From an uncultured Altererythrobacter sp. (GTDB lineage Bacteria; Pseudomonadota; Alphaproteobacteria; Sphingomonadales; Sphingomonadaceae): DNA of 6,145 nucleotides. This document shows positions 1 through 4,981 of this stretch, one piece after another (position 1 is the first letter of the stretch; each line of letters starts with the position of its first letter). The notes under the pieces are model-generated. The model was given only the letters and a program-made list of their open reading frames with translations, made no database searches and was not told where the DNA came from. The DNA lies in contig CAMPGP010000136.1 in the NCBI GenBank assembly GCA_946885545.1, positions 1 through 6,145 on the forward strand, written 5' to 3'. The position numbers were made by a program, and so were the translations under genes.

Positions 1-682
1 CGATGATGTTGTCGTAGATCTCGGGCACTTCCTGCGCGAACAGCTTCTTCATGAATTCGGGATGCGCGCGGCTGAGGAAGATCTGCGGGCCGCGGTTGTT
101 GCGCTCCACCTTGGTGATCAGCGCCCGGACGCGCTCGCCGACGCGGGCGGCCTCGCGGGGGATCTGCTGGTCGCGGCGGATGACGCCTTCGGCCCGGCCA
201 AGGTTGACGATCACGTGACCGAATTCGACCGACTTGATGACGCCGGTGATGACTTCGTTCGCGCGGTCCTTGAATTCCTCGTACTGACGCTCGCGCTCGG
301 CATCGCGGACCTTCTGGAAGATCACCTGCTTGGCGCTCTGCGCGTCGATCCGGCCGAGATCGACCGGCGGCAGCGGATCGACGATGAAGTCGCCCAGCTT
401 GGCTTCCTTGTCGAGCTTCTTCGCGGCTTCGAGATCGACCTGCTTGAAGTAGTCCTCGACCTCTTCGACCACCTCGACGACACGCCACAGGCGCAGGTCG
501 CCAGTGACGGGATCGAGCTTGGCGCGAATGTCGTTCTCCGCGCCATAGCGGTTGCGCGCGCTCTTCTGGATCGCTTCTTCCATCGCTTCGATGACGATCG
601 CCTTGTCGATCATCTTTTCCGAAGCGACCGAGTTCGCGATCGCGAGCAGCTCGGCCTTGTTGGCGGAAATTGCACTGGCCAT
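1..682 (-). CDS. nusA: Transcription termination/antitermination factor NusA, N-terminal part (3' end beyond window)
   Basis: NusA binds RNA polymerase and nascent RNA and modulates pausing, termination and antitermination. The minus strand reads from ATG at 682 without interruption to the window edge, giving 227 codons that begin MASAISANKAELLAIANSVA. Residues 1 to about 135 match the NusA N-terminal RNA-polymerase-binding domain (EAMEEAIQKSARNRYG at 32-47). Residues about 140-205 form the S1 RNA-binding domain (VITGVIKSVEFGHVIVNLG near 144-162). The sequence then enters the KH region (SRAHPEFMKKLF). The KH domains and C-terminus lie outside the window. The start codon shares its A with the rimP stop (TGATG at 680-684), and an AGAGAAGG ribosome-binding site lies inside rimP at 693-700, so translation is probably coupled. 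The rimP-nusA order is the standard bacterial arrangement, normally followed by infB. The identification is firm. Confidence 0.97.
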   Translation of the reverse strand, partial: MASAISANKAELLAIANSVASEKMIDKAIVIEAMEEAIQKSARNRYGAENDIRAKLDPVTGDLRLWRVVEVVEEVEDYFKQVDLEAAKKLDKEAKLGDFIVDPLPPVDLGRIDAQSAKQVIFQKVRDAERERQYEEFKDRANEVITGVIKSVEFGHVIVNLGRAEGVIRRDQQIPREAARVGERVRALITKVERNNRGPQIFLSRAHPEFMKKLFAQEVPEIYDNII

Positions 683-1248
683 CAGTCGTCAGCCTTCTCT
701 TCTGTGACTTCTTCGATTTCGTCGGCACCCGCGGTGTCGAGCGGTCTGGTCGCGGCGATCAGCGCGTCGGTGAGGACGAGGCTGGCCGCATGGATATGTT
801 CTCGCGGCACCGCAACGGTGCCTGCCTTGCGGTCCACGATCGTGACCGTGTCGCCTGAGATGCCAACCAGCTCGCCGCGCAGGTTGCGCTGGCCCGGAGC
901 GGACTTGTCGAGCGCGATCTTGGCCTCGTGCCCGGCCCACTGGGCGAAATCCTTCGCCCGGGTCAGGGGGCGGTCGATCCCGGGGCTCGACACCTCGAGG
1001 TGATAGGCGCCTTCGATCAGCACCTCGCCCGCTTCCTCGAGCGCGTCGATCCTGTCCGACACCCGGCGCGAAAGCGCGGCGCACTGGTCGATGATCAACT
1101 GCCCGGTCGCCGGGTCCTCGGCCATGATCTGCAGCGCCTGCGTGCCGTCCCCGGCCTCGGACGGCATCATCTTGACGCGCACGAGCTCGAAACCGAGCGC
1201 TTGCGCTTCGGGCTCGATGATCTCGTTCAGGCGCGCCAGATCGGCCAT
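682..1248 (-). CDS. rimP: Ribosome maturation factor RimP
   Basis: RimP is a cytoplasmic assembly factor for the 30S ribosomal subunit. The protein is 188 aa, slightly longer than the roughly 150-180 aa usual for the family because of an acidic tail (EIEEVTEEKADD). It begins MADLARLNEIIEPEAQALGF. The family signature YHLEVSSPGIDRPL is at residues 82-95, and the C-terminal SH3-like part runs from about residue 100 to 165. The frame is open further upstream to 1389, but ATG at 1248 is chosen because a GGAG ribosome-binding site sits 5 nt before it and because homology starts there. The upstream residues look non-coding. The stop overlaps the nusA start by one base. A weak sigma-70-like promoter is visible upstream (1361-1389). 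Confidence 0.95.
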   Translation of the reverse strand: MADLARLNEIIEPEAQALGFELVRVKMMPSEAGDGTQALQIMAEDPATGQLIIDQCAALSRRVSDRIDALEEAGEVLIEGAYHLEVSSPGIDRPLTRAKDFAQWAGHEAKIALDKSAPGQRNLRGELVGISGDTVTIVDRKAGTVAVPREHIHAASLVLTDALIAATRPLDTAGADEIEEVTEEKADD

Positions 1249-1333
1249 TCGGTCTCCAGTTTGCAGACATATGCGACGACGGGCTTCCGGCATGAGCCTT
1301 GTGGCCGGCCCCTCGCGGCGCCAGCCCCTCCAG

Positions 1334-1349
1334 TGTCGCGACAATGTCG
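1334..1349. repeat. Three adjacent TGTCG half-sites (overlapping palindromes) in the rimP leader
   Basis: The sequence TGTCGCGACA (1334-1343) is a perfect 10-bp palindrome. Its right half CGACA (1339-1343) forms a second inverted pair with TGTCG at 1345-1349. The three half-sites alternate in orientation and lie just downstream of the candidate rimP start site. They could be an operator or chance in GC-rich DNA, and I do not recognise a known regulator site. Confidence 0.3.
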
Positions 1350-1360
1350 GGATTGAGGGC

Positions 1361-1389
1361 CAGATAGGCCGCGCACCCGCGATTGGCAA
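1361..1389 (-). promoter_or_regulatory. Candidate sigma-70-type promoter for rimP-nusA
   Basis: On the minus strand TTGCCA (1384-1389) is followed after 17 bp by TATCTG (1361-1366). The -35 hexamer matches TTGACA at five of six positions, but the -10 matches TATAAT at only three. Transcription would start near 1354 and leave a leader of about 105 nt before rimP. The -35 box abuts the end of pspF, so readthrough from pspF may also feed rimP-nusA. Confidence 0.3.
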
Positions 1390-1400
1390 GCCTCAATCGC
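1379..1400 (-). other. Small hairpin overlapping the pspF stop codon
   Basis: GCGATTG (1379-1385) and CAATCGC (1394-1400) form a perfect 7-bp inverted repeat with an 8-nt loop that contains part of the pspF stop codon. No T-run follows on the minus strand, so it does not qualify as an intrinsic terminator. It may act as an attenuator or mRNA 3'-end structure, or it may be chance. It also overlaps the candidate rimP -35 box. Confidence 0.3.
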
Positions 1401-2430
1401 CCTCTTGCAACAGCCCGTGCTTCTTGATGCAGTGGCGCAGCTGGTCGTAGCTGAGGCCGAGCGCCTTGGCGGTCTGGCGCTGGTTCCAGCGGTTCTTTCC
1501 CAGCGCGTGTTCGACGATGCGGCGCTCATGCGCGTCGACTTCGGCGCGCAGGTCCTCGATCGAATCGAAATCCTGCGCTGCGGTGGAGTCCGCTGCTGCA
1601 GCAGTGGTGGGCTGCCCTCCCCGCTCGGCGCGGCGCGTGGCGGGTTCGAAGGGCTTCCACGGGCTGTCGAACGGGTCGAACTGGACGTGGCCGATCGGCT
1701 CGTTCCAGCTGTCCCAGCGATAGACAGCGCGCTCGATCACGTTGCGCAATTCGCGCACGTTGCCGGGCCAGGGATAGTCTTCCAGCTGGCGCTGGACGTG
1801 GTCGGCGAAGCCCGGCCAGCCCTCCCAGTGCAGCTCCGCCGCCATGCGCCGCCCGAAATATTCGGCGAGCACCTCCACGTCCCCATCGCGCACGCGCAGC
1901 GGCGGCAGGGTGATGACCTCGAAGCTCAACCGGTCGAGCAGATCGGCACGGAACTCGCCGCGTTCGGCCAGCGCGGGCAGGTCCTCGTTGGTCGCGGCCA
2001 CGATCCGCACGTCGACCCGGATCGGGCGGCTCGATCCGATCCGTGTGACCTCGCCGTATTCGACCGCGCGCAGAAGCCGTTCCTGCGCCGCCATCGACAG
2101 AGTGCCCAGTTCGTCGAGAAAAAGCGTTCCTTTGTCGGCTTCCTCGAACCGCCCGGCGCGCACTCTGGTAGCACCGGTGAAAGCCCCGGCCTCGTGGCCG
2201 AACAGTTCCGCCTCGATCAGCGTTTCGGGCAGCGCGGCGCAGTTCATGGTCACGAGCGGCTCGTCCCACCGGGTCGACAGGCGATGGAGGCGCTCGGCGA
2301 TGAGTTCCTTGCCCGTCCCGCGCTCGCCGATCACGAGGACCGGGCGCCGCATCGGCGCGGCGCGGCTGGCACGCTCGACCGCATCGAGAAAGGCACCCGA
2401 CTGGCCGATGAACTGGCTATCCCGCTCCAT
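1393..2430 (-). CDS. pspF: Psp operon transcriptional activator PspF (sigma-54 bacterial enhancer-binding protein)
   Basis: PspF is a AAA+ ATPase that remodels the sigma-54 RNA polymerase closed complex at the psp promoter. The 345-aa protein starts directly with the AAA+ domain and has no receiver or sensor domain, as in enterobacterial PspF. Visible motifs are Walker A GERGTGKE (35-42), the sigma-54-contacting GAFTGA loop (82-87), Walker B GTLFLDE (101-107), the arginine-finger segment FRADLLDRL (160-168), WPGNVREL (221-228) and a C-terminal Fis-type helix-turn-helix (about 303-340). A tryptophan in LSTRW (W55) corresponds to the E. coli PspF loop residue contacted by PspA, so inhibition by PspA is plausible. 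The linker before the helix-turn-helix (about 260-295) is Ala/Thr-rich and makes the protein about 20 aa longer than E. coli PspF. It is divergent from the psp operon. No good ribosome-binding site precedes the ATG. Confidence 0.95.
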   Translation of the reverse strand: MERDSQFIGQSGAFLDAVERASRAAPMRRPVLVIGERGTGKELIAERLHRLSTRWDEPLVTMNCAALPETLIEAELFGHEAGAFTGATRVRAGRFEEADKGTLFLDELGTLSMAAQERLLRAVEYGEVTRIGSSRPIRVDVRIVAATNEDLPALAERGEFRADLLDRLSFEVITLPPLRVRDGDVEVLAEYFGRRMAAELHWEGWPGFADHVQRQLEDYPWPGNVRELRNVIERAVYRWDSWNEPIGHVQFDPFDSPWKPFEPATRRAERGGQPTTAAAADSTAAQDFDSIEDLRAEVDAHERRIVEHALGKNRWNQRQTAKALGLSYDQLRHCIKKHGLLQEGD

Positions 2431-2437
2431 GCCCCGA

Positions 2438-2467
2438 TTTATAGTGAATTACACCGATAGTTGGCAA
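2438..2467 (-). promoter_or_regulatory. Probable sigma-70-type promoter of pspF
   Basis: On the minus strand TTGCCA (2462-2467) is followed after 18 bp by TATAAA (2438-2443). Both hexamers are close to consensus. The expected start is around 2431, immediately before the pspF ATG at 2430, so the message would be leaderless or nearly so. The -35 box lies inside the candidate PspF-binding dyad. That arrangement would let PspF limit its own expression, as is known for E. coli pspF. Confidence 0.6.
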
Positions 2468-2489
2468 TCAAAACCAATCGAGCCATTGG
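2461..2489. promoter_or_regulatory. Candidate PspF upstream activating sequence
   Basis: Two nested inverted repeats share an arm. TTGG (2461-2464) pairs with CCAA (2474-2477), and CCAAT (2474-2478) pairs with ATTGG (2485-2489) across 6 bp. The block lies about 70-97 bp upstream of the predicted sigma-54 start, a usual range for enhancer-binding-protein sites and close to the PspF sites of E. coli. The assignment to PspF is inferred from position and symmetry. The site motif itself is not one I can verify. Confidence 0.5.
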
Positions 2490-2490
2490 G

Positions 2491-2524
2491 AGATTTTTGC
2501 AAATCCTTGTTTTTCAGTATATTT
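2491..2524. promoter_or_regulatory. AT-rich spacer, possible IHF or DNA-bending region
   Basis: This 34-bp stretch has only 8 G/C bases, in sharp contrast with the surrounding GC-rich DNA. It contains runs of five T at 2494-2498 and 2510-2514. It lies between the candidate PspF site and the sigma-54 promoter, where E. coli psp has an IHF site that bends the DNA. No full IHF consensus is seen. A weak sigma-70-like pair (TTTGCA 2496-2501, TATATT 2518-2523, 16-bp spacer) is also present. Confidence 0.35.
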
Positions 2525-2574
2525 CCGAACTTGGCACACCCCTTGCTGAATGGTGAACGTAACCAAGTTCGGAA
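2523..2574. repeat. Perfect 12-bp inverted repeat flanking the sigma-54 promoter
   Basis: TTCCGAACTTGG (2523-2534) is matched exactly in inverse by CCAAGTTCGGAA (2563-2574), with 28 bp between the arms. The left arm includes the GG of the -24 box. The right arm lies downstream of the predicted start site and runs into the GGAAGGG ribosome-binding site of the first gene. The arm centres are 40 bp apart, about four helical turns. It could be an operator pair or a conditional mRNA hairpin, and neither is established. Confidence 0.8.
2532..2547 (+). promoter_or_regulatory. Sigma-54 (-24/-12) promoter of the psp operon
   Basis: TGGCACACCCCTTGCT has the invariant GG (2533-2534) and GC (2545-2546) separated by exactly 10 bp, and fits the TGGCAC-N5-TTGC consensus very closely. 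Transcription should start near 2558, giving a leader of about 28 nt before ATG 2586. With a divergent pspF and pspA downstream, this is the expected PspF-dependent promoter. Confidence 0.92.
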
Positions 2575-2585
2575 GGGACCACACC

Positions 2586-2738
2586 ATGTACGATCGCCGC
2601 TTTTTCCAGAGCAAGCTGGGGCAGGCCTCCATCGCCAGCGTCGCTGCGATGGCCCTGTTCGTTGCGCTCAGCGGCCAGATGCAGGCGACCCCGGCAATGG
2701 CCGCGACGATCGGCTGCGAGCAGGTCGAACTCGCGTGA
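2586..2738 (+). CDS. Psp-operon leader microprotein with signal-peptide-like sequence (50 aa)
   Basis: This is the first gene downstream of the sigma-54 promoter, and I do not recognise it by name. The 50-aa product starts MYDRRFFQSKLGQ, has a basic N-terminus and a hydrophobic stretch at about residues 14-30, and then a PAMAA segment (36-40) that resembles a signal peptidase I site. Cleavage there would leave only about 11 residues (ATIGCEQVELA). It may instead be a single-pass membrane microprotein. ATG 2586 is chosen over the in-frame ATG at 2550 because 2550 lies upstream of the predicted transcription start (about 2558) and because GGAAGGG (2571-2577) sits 8 nt before 2586. Its TGA overlaps a GTG at 2735 in the arrangement GTGA. 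By position it should be strongly induced with the Psp response. Its role is unknown. Confidence 0.7.
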   Translation: MYDRRFFQSKLGQASIASVAAMALFVALSGQMQATPAMAATIGCEQVELA

Positions 2739-2938
2739 CCAAGCCCACCGACATCGATCCCCTCGGGCCGGAGCGCGCCCCCCCCCAGTCCCGCCGCGCT
2801 TCGGCCCATAGCCGCCTCTCGCGGCTCGACGAGGAAGTCGAGCGGCTGCGGACCAGCCCGACCCCCACGCAAGGCCGGTCGCACGCACGCGCAGGCGGCG
2901 GATGGTCGAGCGAATTCAATTTCAACGGAGCACCCCTG
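2735..2938 (+). other. Possible GTG-started reading frame in phase with pspA, containing a C9 run
   Basis: The 200 bp between the microprotein and pspA stay open from GTG 2735, which overlaps the preceding stop as GTGA, through 68 codons directly into pspA. About 82% of these codons end in G or C. The translation begins (V/M)TKPTDIDPLGPERAPP and includes a charged helical piece, SRLSRLDEEVERLR, that resembles the tails of the downstream proteins. A nine-C homopolymer lies at 2778-2786. Loss of one C would move the frame so that it ends at TGA 2937-2939, overlapping the pspA ATG as TGATG. It could be an N-terminal extension of PspA, a small coupled gene with a frame error, or simply a leader. 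PspA normally begins at MGIFSR, so the extension is doubtful. Confidence 0.35.
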
Positions 2939-3628
2939 ATGGGCATTTTCAGCCGCACGCGCGACATCATCGCCGCCAACTTCAACGACATGCTCGACAA
3001 GGCCGACGACCCCTCGAAGATGATCCGCATGATCATCCTCGAAATGGAGGAGACGCTGGTCGAGGTCCGCGCGAGCGCGGCGCGCACGATCGCCGACCAG
3101 AAGGAAATGCACCGCCACACGATCAAGCTCGAGCGGCTCCAGGCCGACTGGGGCGAGAAGGCCCAGCTCGCGCTCAGCAAGGACCGCGAGGACCTCGCCC
3201 GCGCTGCGCTGGTCGAGAAGAAGAAGGCGGCCGACATGGGCGAACAGCTCAAGACCGAGATCGCCGTGCTCGACGATGCGCTGCGCGCCTACGAGCAGGA
3301 CATCGCCAAGCTCCAGCACCGCCTGCGCGAAGCCCGCAGCCGCCAGACCGCGATCGCCGCGCGTCTCGAAAGCGCCGAGAACCGCGTCAAGCTGCGCACG
3401 CTGATGAGCACCGAGCGGACCGACGAGGCGCTGTCGCGCTTCGACCAGCTCGAACGCCGGGTCGACTATGCCGAAGGGCGCGCCGACGCGCTCTCGCTGT
3501 CCGACGGCAGCGGCCAGCTCTCGCTCTCGGACGAGATCGCCGCGCTCGAAGGCTCGGACAAGGTCGACGAGGAACTCGAAGCCATGAAGCGCGCGCTCGG
3601 CAAGAACGACGCGAACAAGGAGGACTGA
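2939..3628 (+). CDS. pspA: Phage shock protein A (PspA)
   Basis: PspA is a peripheral membrane protein of the ESCRT-III-like PspA/Vipp1 family. It binds and stabilises stressed inner membrane and, in E. coli, holds PspF inactive until stress. The 229-aa protein begins with the canonical amphipathic helix MGIFSRTRDIIAANFNDMLD and continues with DDPSKMIRMIILEMEETLVEVR (residues 23-44), WGEKAQLALSKDREDLARAALVEK (71-94) and a long coiled-coil body. The length fits classical PspA (about 220-230 aa), and there is no Vipp1-type C-terminal extension. ATG 2939 is preceded by GGAG (2927-2930) at 8 nt. The frame is open upstream, but the conserved N-terminus fixes this start. The last codons contain the perfect AAGGAGG site for pspB. 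The conserved contact tryptophan in PspF supports the usual PspA-PspF inhibitory pairing. Confidence 0.97.
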   Translation: MGIFSRTRDIIAANFNDMLDKADDPSKMIRMIILEMEETLVEVRASAARTIADQKEMHRHTIKLERLQADWGEKAQLALSKDREDLARAALVEKKKAADMGEQLKTEIAVLDDALRAYEQDIAKLQHRLREARSRQTAIAARLESAENRVKLRTLMSTERTDEALSRFDQLERRVDYAEGRADALSLSDGSGQLSLSDEIAALEGSDKVDEELEAMKRALGKNDANKED

Positions 3629-3632
3629 TCGC

Positions 3633-3929
3633 ATGGAAGAAGTACTGGCAATCGTCGCGATCTTCATCGCGCTTCCGTGGATCATCCTCCACTACGTCAC
3701 CCGGTGGAAAACCTCCGCCACGATCACCAGCGACGACGAGGCGCTGCTCGAGGAACTCTACAGCCTCGCCAAGCGGCTCGACGAGCGAATGGACACGGTC
3801 GAGCGCCTGGTCGCCTCCGACAACCCCGATTTCCGACCCGCCCGCCTGGTTCACGACCGCGAGATCGACAACGAAAAGCTGCGCGAGCTCGACCGCCTGC
3901 TCGCCGACAAGAAGGGAACCCACCAGTGA
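3633..3929 (+). CDS. pspB: Envelope stress response membrane protein PspB
   Basis: PspB is a small inner-membrane protein that, with PspC, senses membrane stress and releases PspF from PspA. This 98-aa product has an N-terminal membrane helix (about residues 3-22, MEEVLAIVAIFIALPWIILH), then a cytoplasmic coiled coil EELYSLAKRLDERMDTVERLV (40-60) and the family-typical SDNPDF (62-67). E. coli PspB is about 74 aa, so residues about 70-98 form an extra charged helix (DREIDNEKLRELDRLLADKK). The gene starts 4 nt after pspA, and the AAGGAGG at 3617-3623 lies 9 nt before the ATG. Its stop overlaps the pspC GTG (GTGA), indicating coupled translation. Its N-terminus resembles the product at 4329, which suggests common ancestry with the downstream array. 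Confidence 0.92.
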   Translation: MEEVLAIVAIFIALPWIILHYVTRWKTSATITSDDEALLEELYSLAKRLDERMDTVERLVASDNPDFRPARLVHDREIDNEKLRELDRLLADKKGTHQ

Positions 3930-4303
3930 ACACGCCGCGCACCACGCTTTATCGCGACAAGCAGAACGCCAAGCTCATGGGGGTCTGCTCGGGGATCGCG
4001 GACTACACCGGCGTCAACGCCTTCTGGGTCCGTCTCGGCTTTCTCGGACTGACGTTCGTCAGCGGCGGAATGACGATCCCGTTCTACTTCATCGCCGGCA
4101 TCCTGTTGAACAAGAAGCCGCCGCACCTCTACGTCGACAAGGAAGAGCAGACGTATTGGCAGCGCGTGCGGCAGAGCCCGAAGCGCACCGCCCGCGAGAT
4201 CCGCGCCCGCATGCGCGACATCGATCGCCGCCTGGCCGATGTCGAAACCTACTACGTCTCGTCCAATCCGCGCCTGACCGCTGAAATCGAGCGGCTGCGC
4301 TAG
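3926..4303 (+). CDS. pspC: Envelope stress response membrane protein PspC
   Basis: PspC is the inner-membrane partner of PspB in the Psp sensing switch. The 125-aa product has the PspC signature KLMGVCSGIADYTGVNAFWVRL (residues 16-37) and a hydrophobic segment (about 36-62) that is either one long or two short membrane passes. A charged cytoplasmic tail follows. The start is GTG 3926: it overlaps the pspB TGA as GTGA, an AAGGGA ribosome-binding site lies 8 nt upstream, and the signature begins just inside. The frame is open farther upstream, but that part is a shadow of pspB. The tail RRLADVETYYVSSNPRL...EIERLR (101-125) aligns by eye with the motif repeated in the six downstream proteins, so PspC may interact with them through a common coiled-coil element. 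Confidence 0.93.
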   Translation: MNTPRTTLYRDKQNAKLMGVCSGIADYTGVNAFWVRLGFLGLTFVSGGMTIPFYFIAGILLNKKPPHLYVDKEEQTYWQRVRQSPKRTAREIRARMRDIDRRLADVETYYVSSNPRLTAEIERLR

Positions 4304-4328
4304 AACCGGACGAAAGGGGAGAGAGACA

Positions 4329-4640
4329 ATGGGAGAGTTGATACCGATCGTCGCGATCCTGATGGTCTTCGGCCTGCCGATGCTCGCCATCTGGACGAGG
4401 CACCAGCAGAAGATCGCCGAGATGAACGTCAAGACGACGGCCGAAGCGACCGCTGAAAAGGCCGCGCAGTACTCCAGCCACGTCAAGGAACTGGAAGATC
4501 GCGTCCGCGTGCTCGAGCGCATCGTCACCGATCGCGGCTACGATGTGGCCACCCAGATCGAGGCCCTGCGCGACCAGCGCCGGGTCGAGGACACCGATTA
4601 CGGCGTGCCGCTCGCCGCCGAACGTCGGGAGCGCGTGTGA
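4329..4640 (+). CDS. PspB-like single-pass membrane protein, paralogue 1
   Basis: This 103-aa protein is not a named family I recognise. It has a membrane helix at residues about 3-22 (MGELIPIVAILMVFGLPMLA), which resembles the PspB N-terminus (MEEVLAIVAI). A basic and polar linker WTRHQQKIAEMNVK follows, then a coiled coil (about 50-66) and the block LERIVTDRGYDVATQIEALR (62-81). The C-terminal tail YGVPLAAERRERV is echoed in the next gene. The product is likely anchored in the inner membrane with its coiled coil in the cytoplasm. It follows pspC after a 25-nt gap that holds an AAAGGGGAGAG ribosome-binding site and no terminator, so it belongs to the psp operon. Its TGA overlaps the next ATG by one base. 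A role as an accessory PspB/C partner is inferred. Confidence 0.88.
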   Translation: MGELIPIVAILMVFGLPMLAIWTRHQQKIAEMNVKTTAEATAEKAAQYSSHVKELEDRVRVLERIVTDRGYDVATQIEALRDQRRVEDTDYGVPLAAERRERV

Positions 4641-4981
4641 TGGACTTCGGCGACGCGTCCTTCGTCATCGCGATCATCGCCGTCAGCACCGGCGGCTGGC
4701 TGATCAACAACTGGATCCGCGCCAGGCACGGCTACTCGCTCGAGAACGAGTGGGGCGGGATGACCGAGCCCACCGACAGTGCCGAGACCAAGCGCCTGCG
4801 CGAGGAGAACCGCGCGCTGCACGACAAGCTCGACACGATGCAGGACCGCATGGTCGTGCTCGAGAAAATCGTCACCGACCGCGGCTATTCGCTGCGAGAG
4901 GAGATCGAGGCGCTGCGCGACACGCCGCAGCGCGAGGACAGCGGCGTACCGCTCGACATGCCACGCAAGGAGCGCATCTGA
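4640..4981 (+). CDS. PspB-like single-pass membrane protein, paralogue 2
   Basis: This 113-aa protein has a membrane helix at about residues 7-25 (SFVIAIIAVSTGGWLINNW). A juxtamembrane motif HGYSLENEWGG (30-40) follows, then a coiled coil rich in Arg/Glu/Leu (50-73) and the shared block LEKIVTDRGYSLREEIEALR (74-93). The tail SGVPLDMPRKERI matches the tail of paralogue 1. ATG 4640 is preferred because it overlaps the previous stop (TGATG) and has CGGGAG 8 nt upstream. An in-frame GTG at 4637 is the alternative and would add one residue. The gene overlaps the next start by one base. The function is unknown. The structure suggests an inner-membrane partner of PspA/PspB/PspC. Confidence 0.88.
   Translation: MDFGDASFVIAIIAVSTGGWLINNWIRARHGYSLENEWGGMTEPTDSAETKRLREENRALHDKLDTMQDRMVVLEKIVTDRGYSLREEIEALRDTPQREDSGVPLDMPRKERI

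Noticed and set aside
62..1003. 313-codon open frame on the plus strand across nusA and rimP
   Set aside because: It is antisense to two unmistakable conserved genes, with composition typical of a shadow frame (Asp/Leu/Arg-rich) and no domain.
1249..1396. Possible small protein between pspF and rimP on the minus strand (TTG start at 1396, reading RLANRGCAAYLALNPDIVATLE)
   Set aside because: The text looks slightly protein-like, but third positions are not G/C-biased, no ribosome-binding site is evident, and the frame runs on through rimP in the wrong phase.
1405..2460. Long 351-codon open frame on the plus strand across pspF
   Set aside because: It is the antisense shadow of pspF, a common effect of strong G/C third-position bias. 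It has no recognisable domain, and the minus frame has all PspF motifs.
2496..2523. Sigma-70 promoter (TTTGCA, 16 bp, TATATT) for constitutive psp expression
   Set aside because: The -35 match is weak and the region is AT-rich enough to give such matches by chance. It is mentioned only as a possibility within the AT-rich spacer entry.
2550..2585. Upstream ATG at 2550 as start of the 50-aa microprotein
   Set aside because: It lies before the predicted sigma-54 transcription start near 2558 and has no ribosome-binding site, whereas ATG 2586 has GGAAGGG at good spacing.
2468..3685. 405-codon open frame on the minus strand across pspA and the psp promoter
   Set aside because: It is antisense to pspA and reads through the regulatory region, with Leu/Val/Glu-rich shadow composition and no motif.
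4304..4328. Operon boundary between pspC and the downstream array
   Set aside because: The 25-nt gap has no hairpin, T-run or promoter-like element and carries only a purine-rich ribosome-binding site, so cotranscription is more likely.
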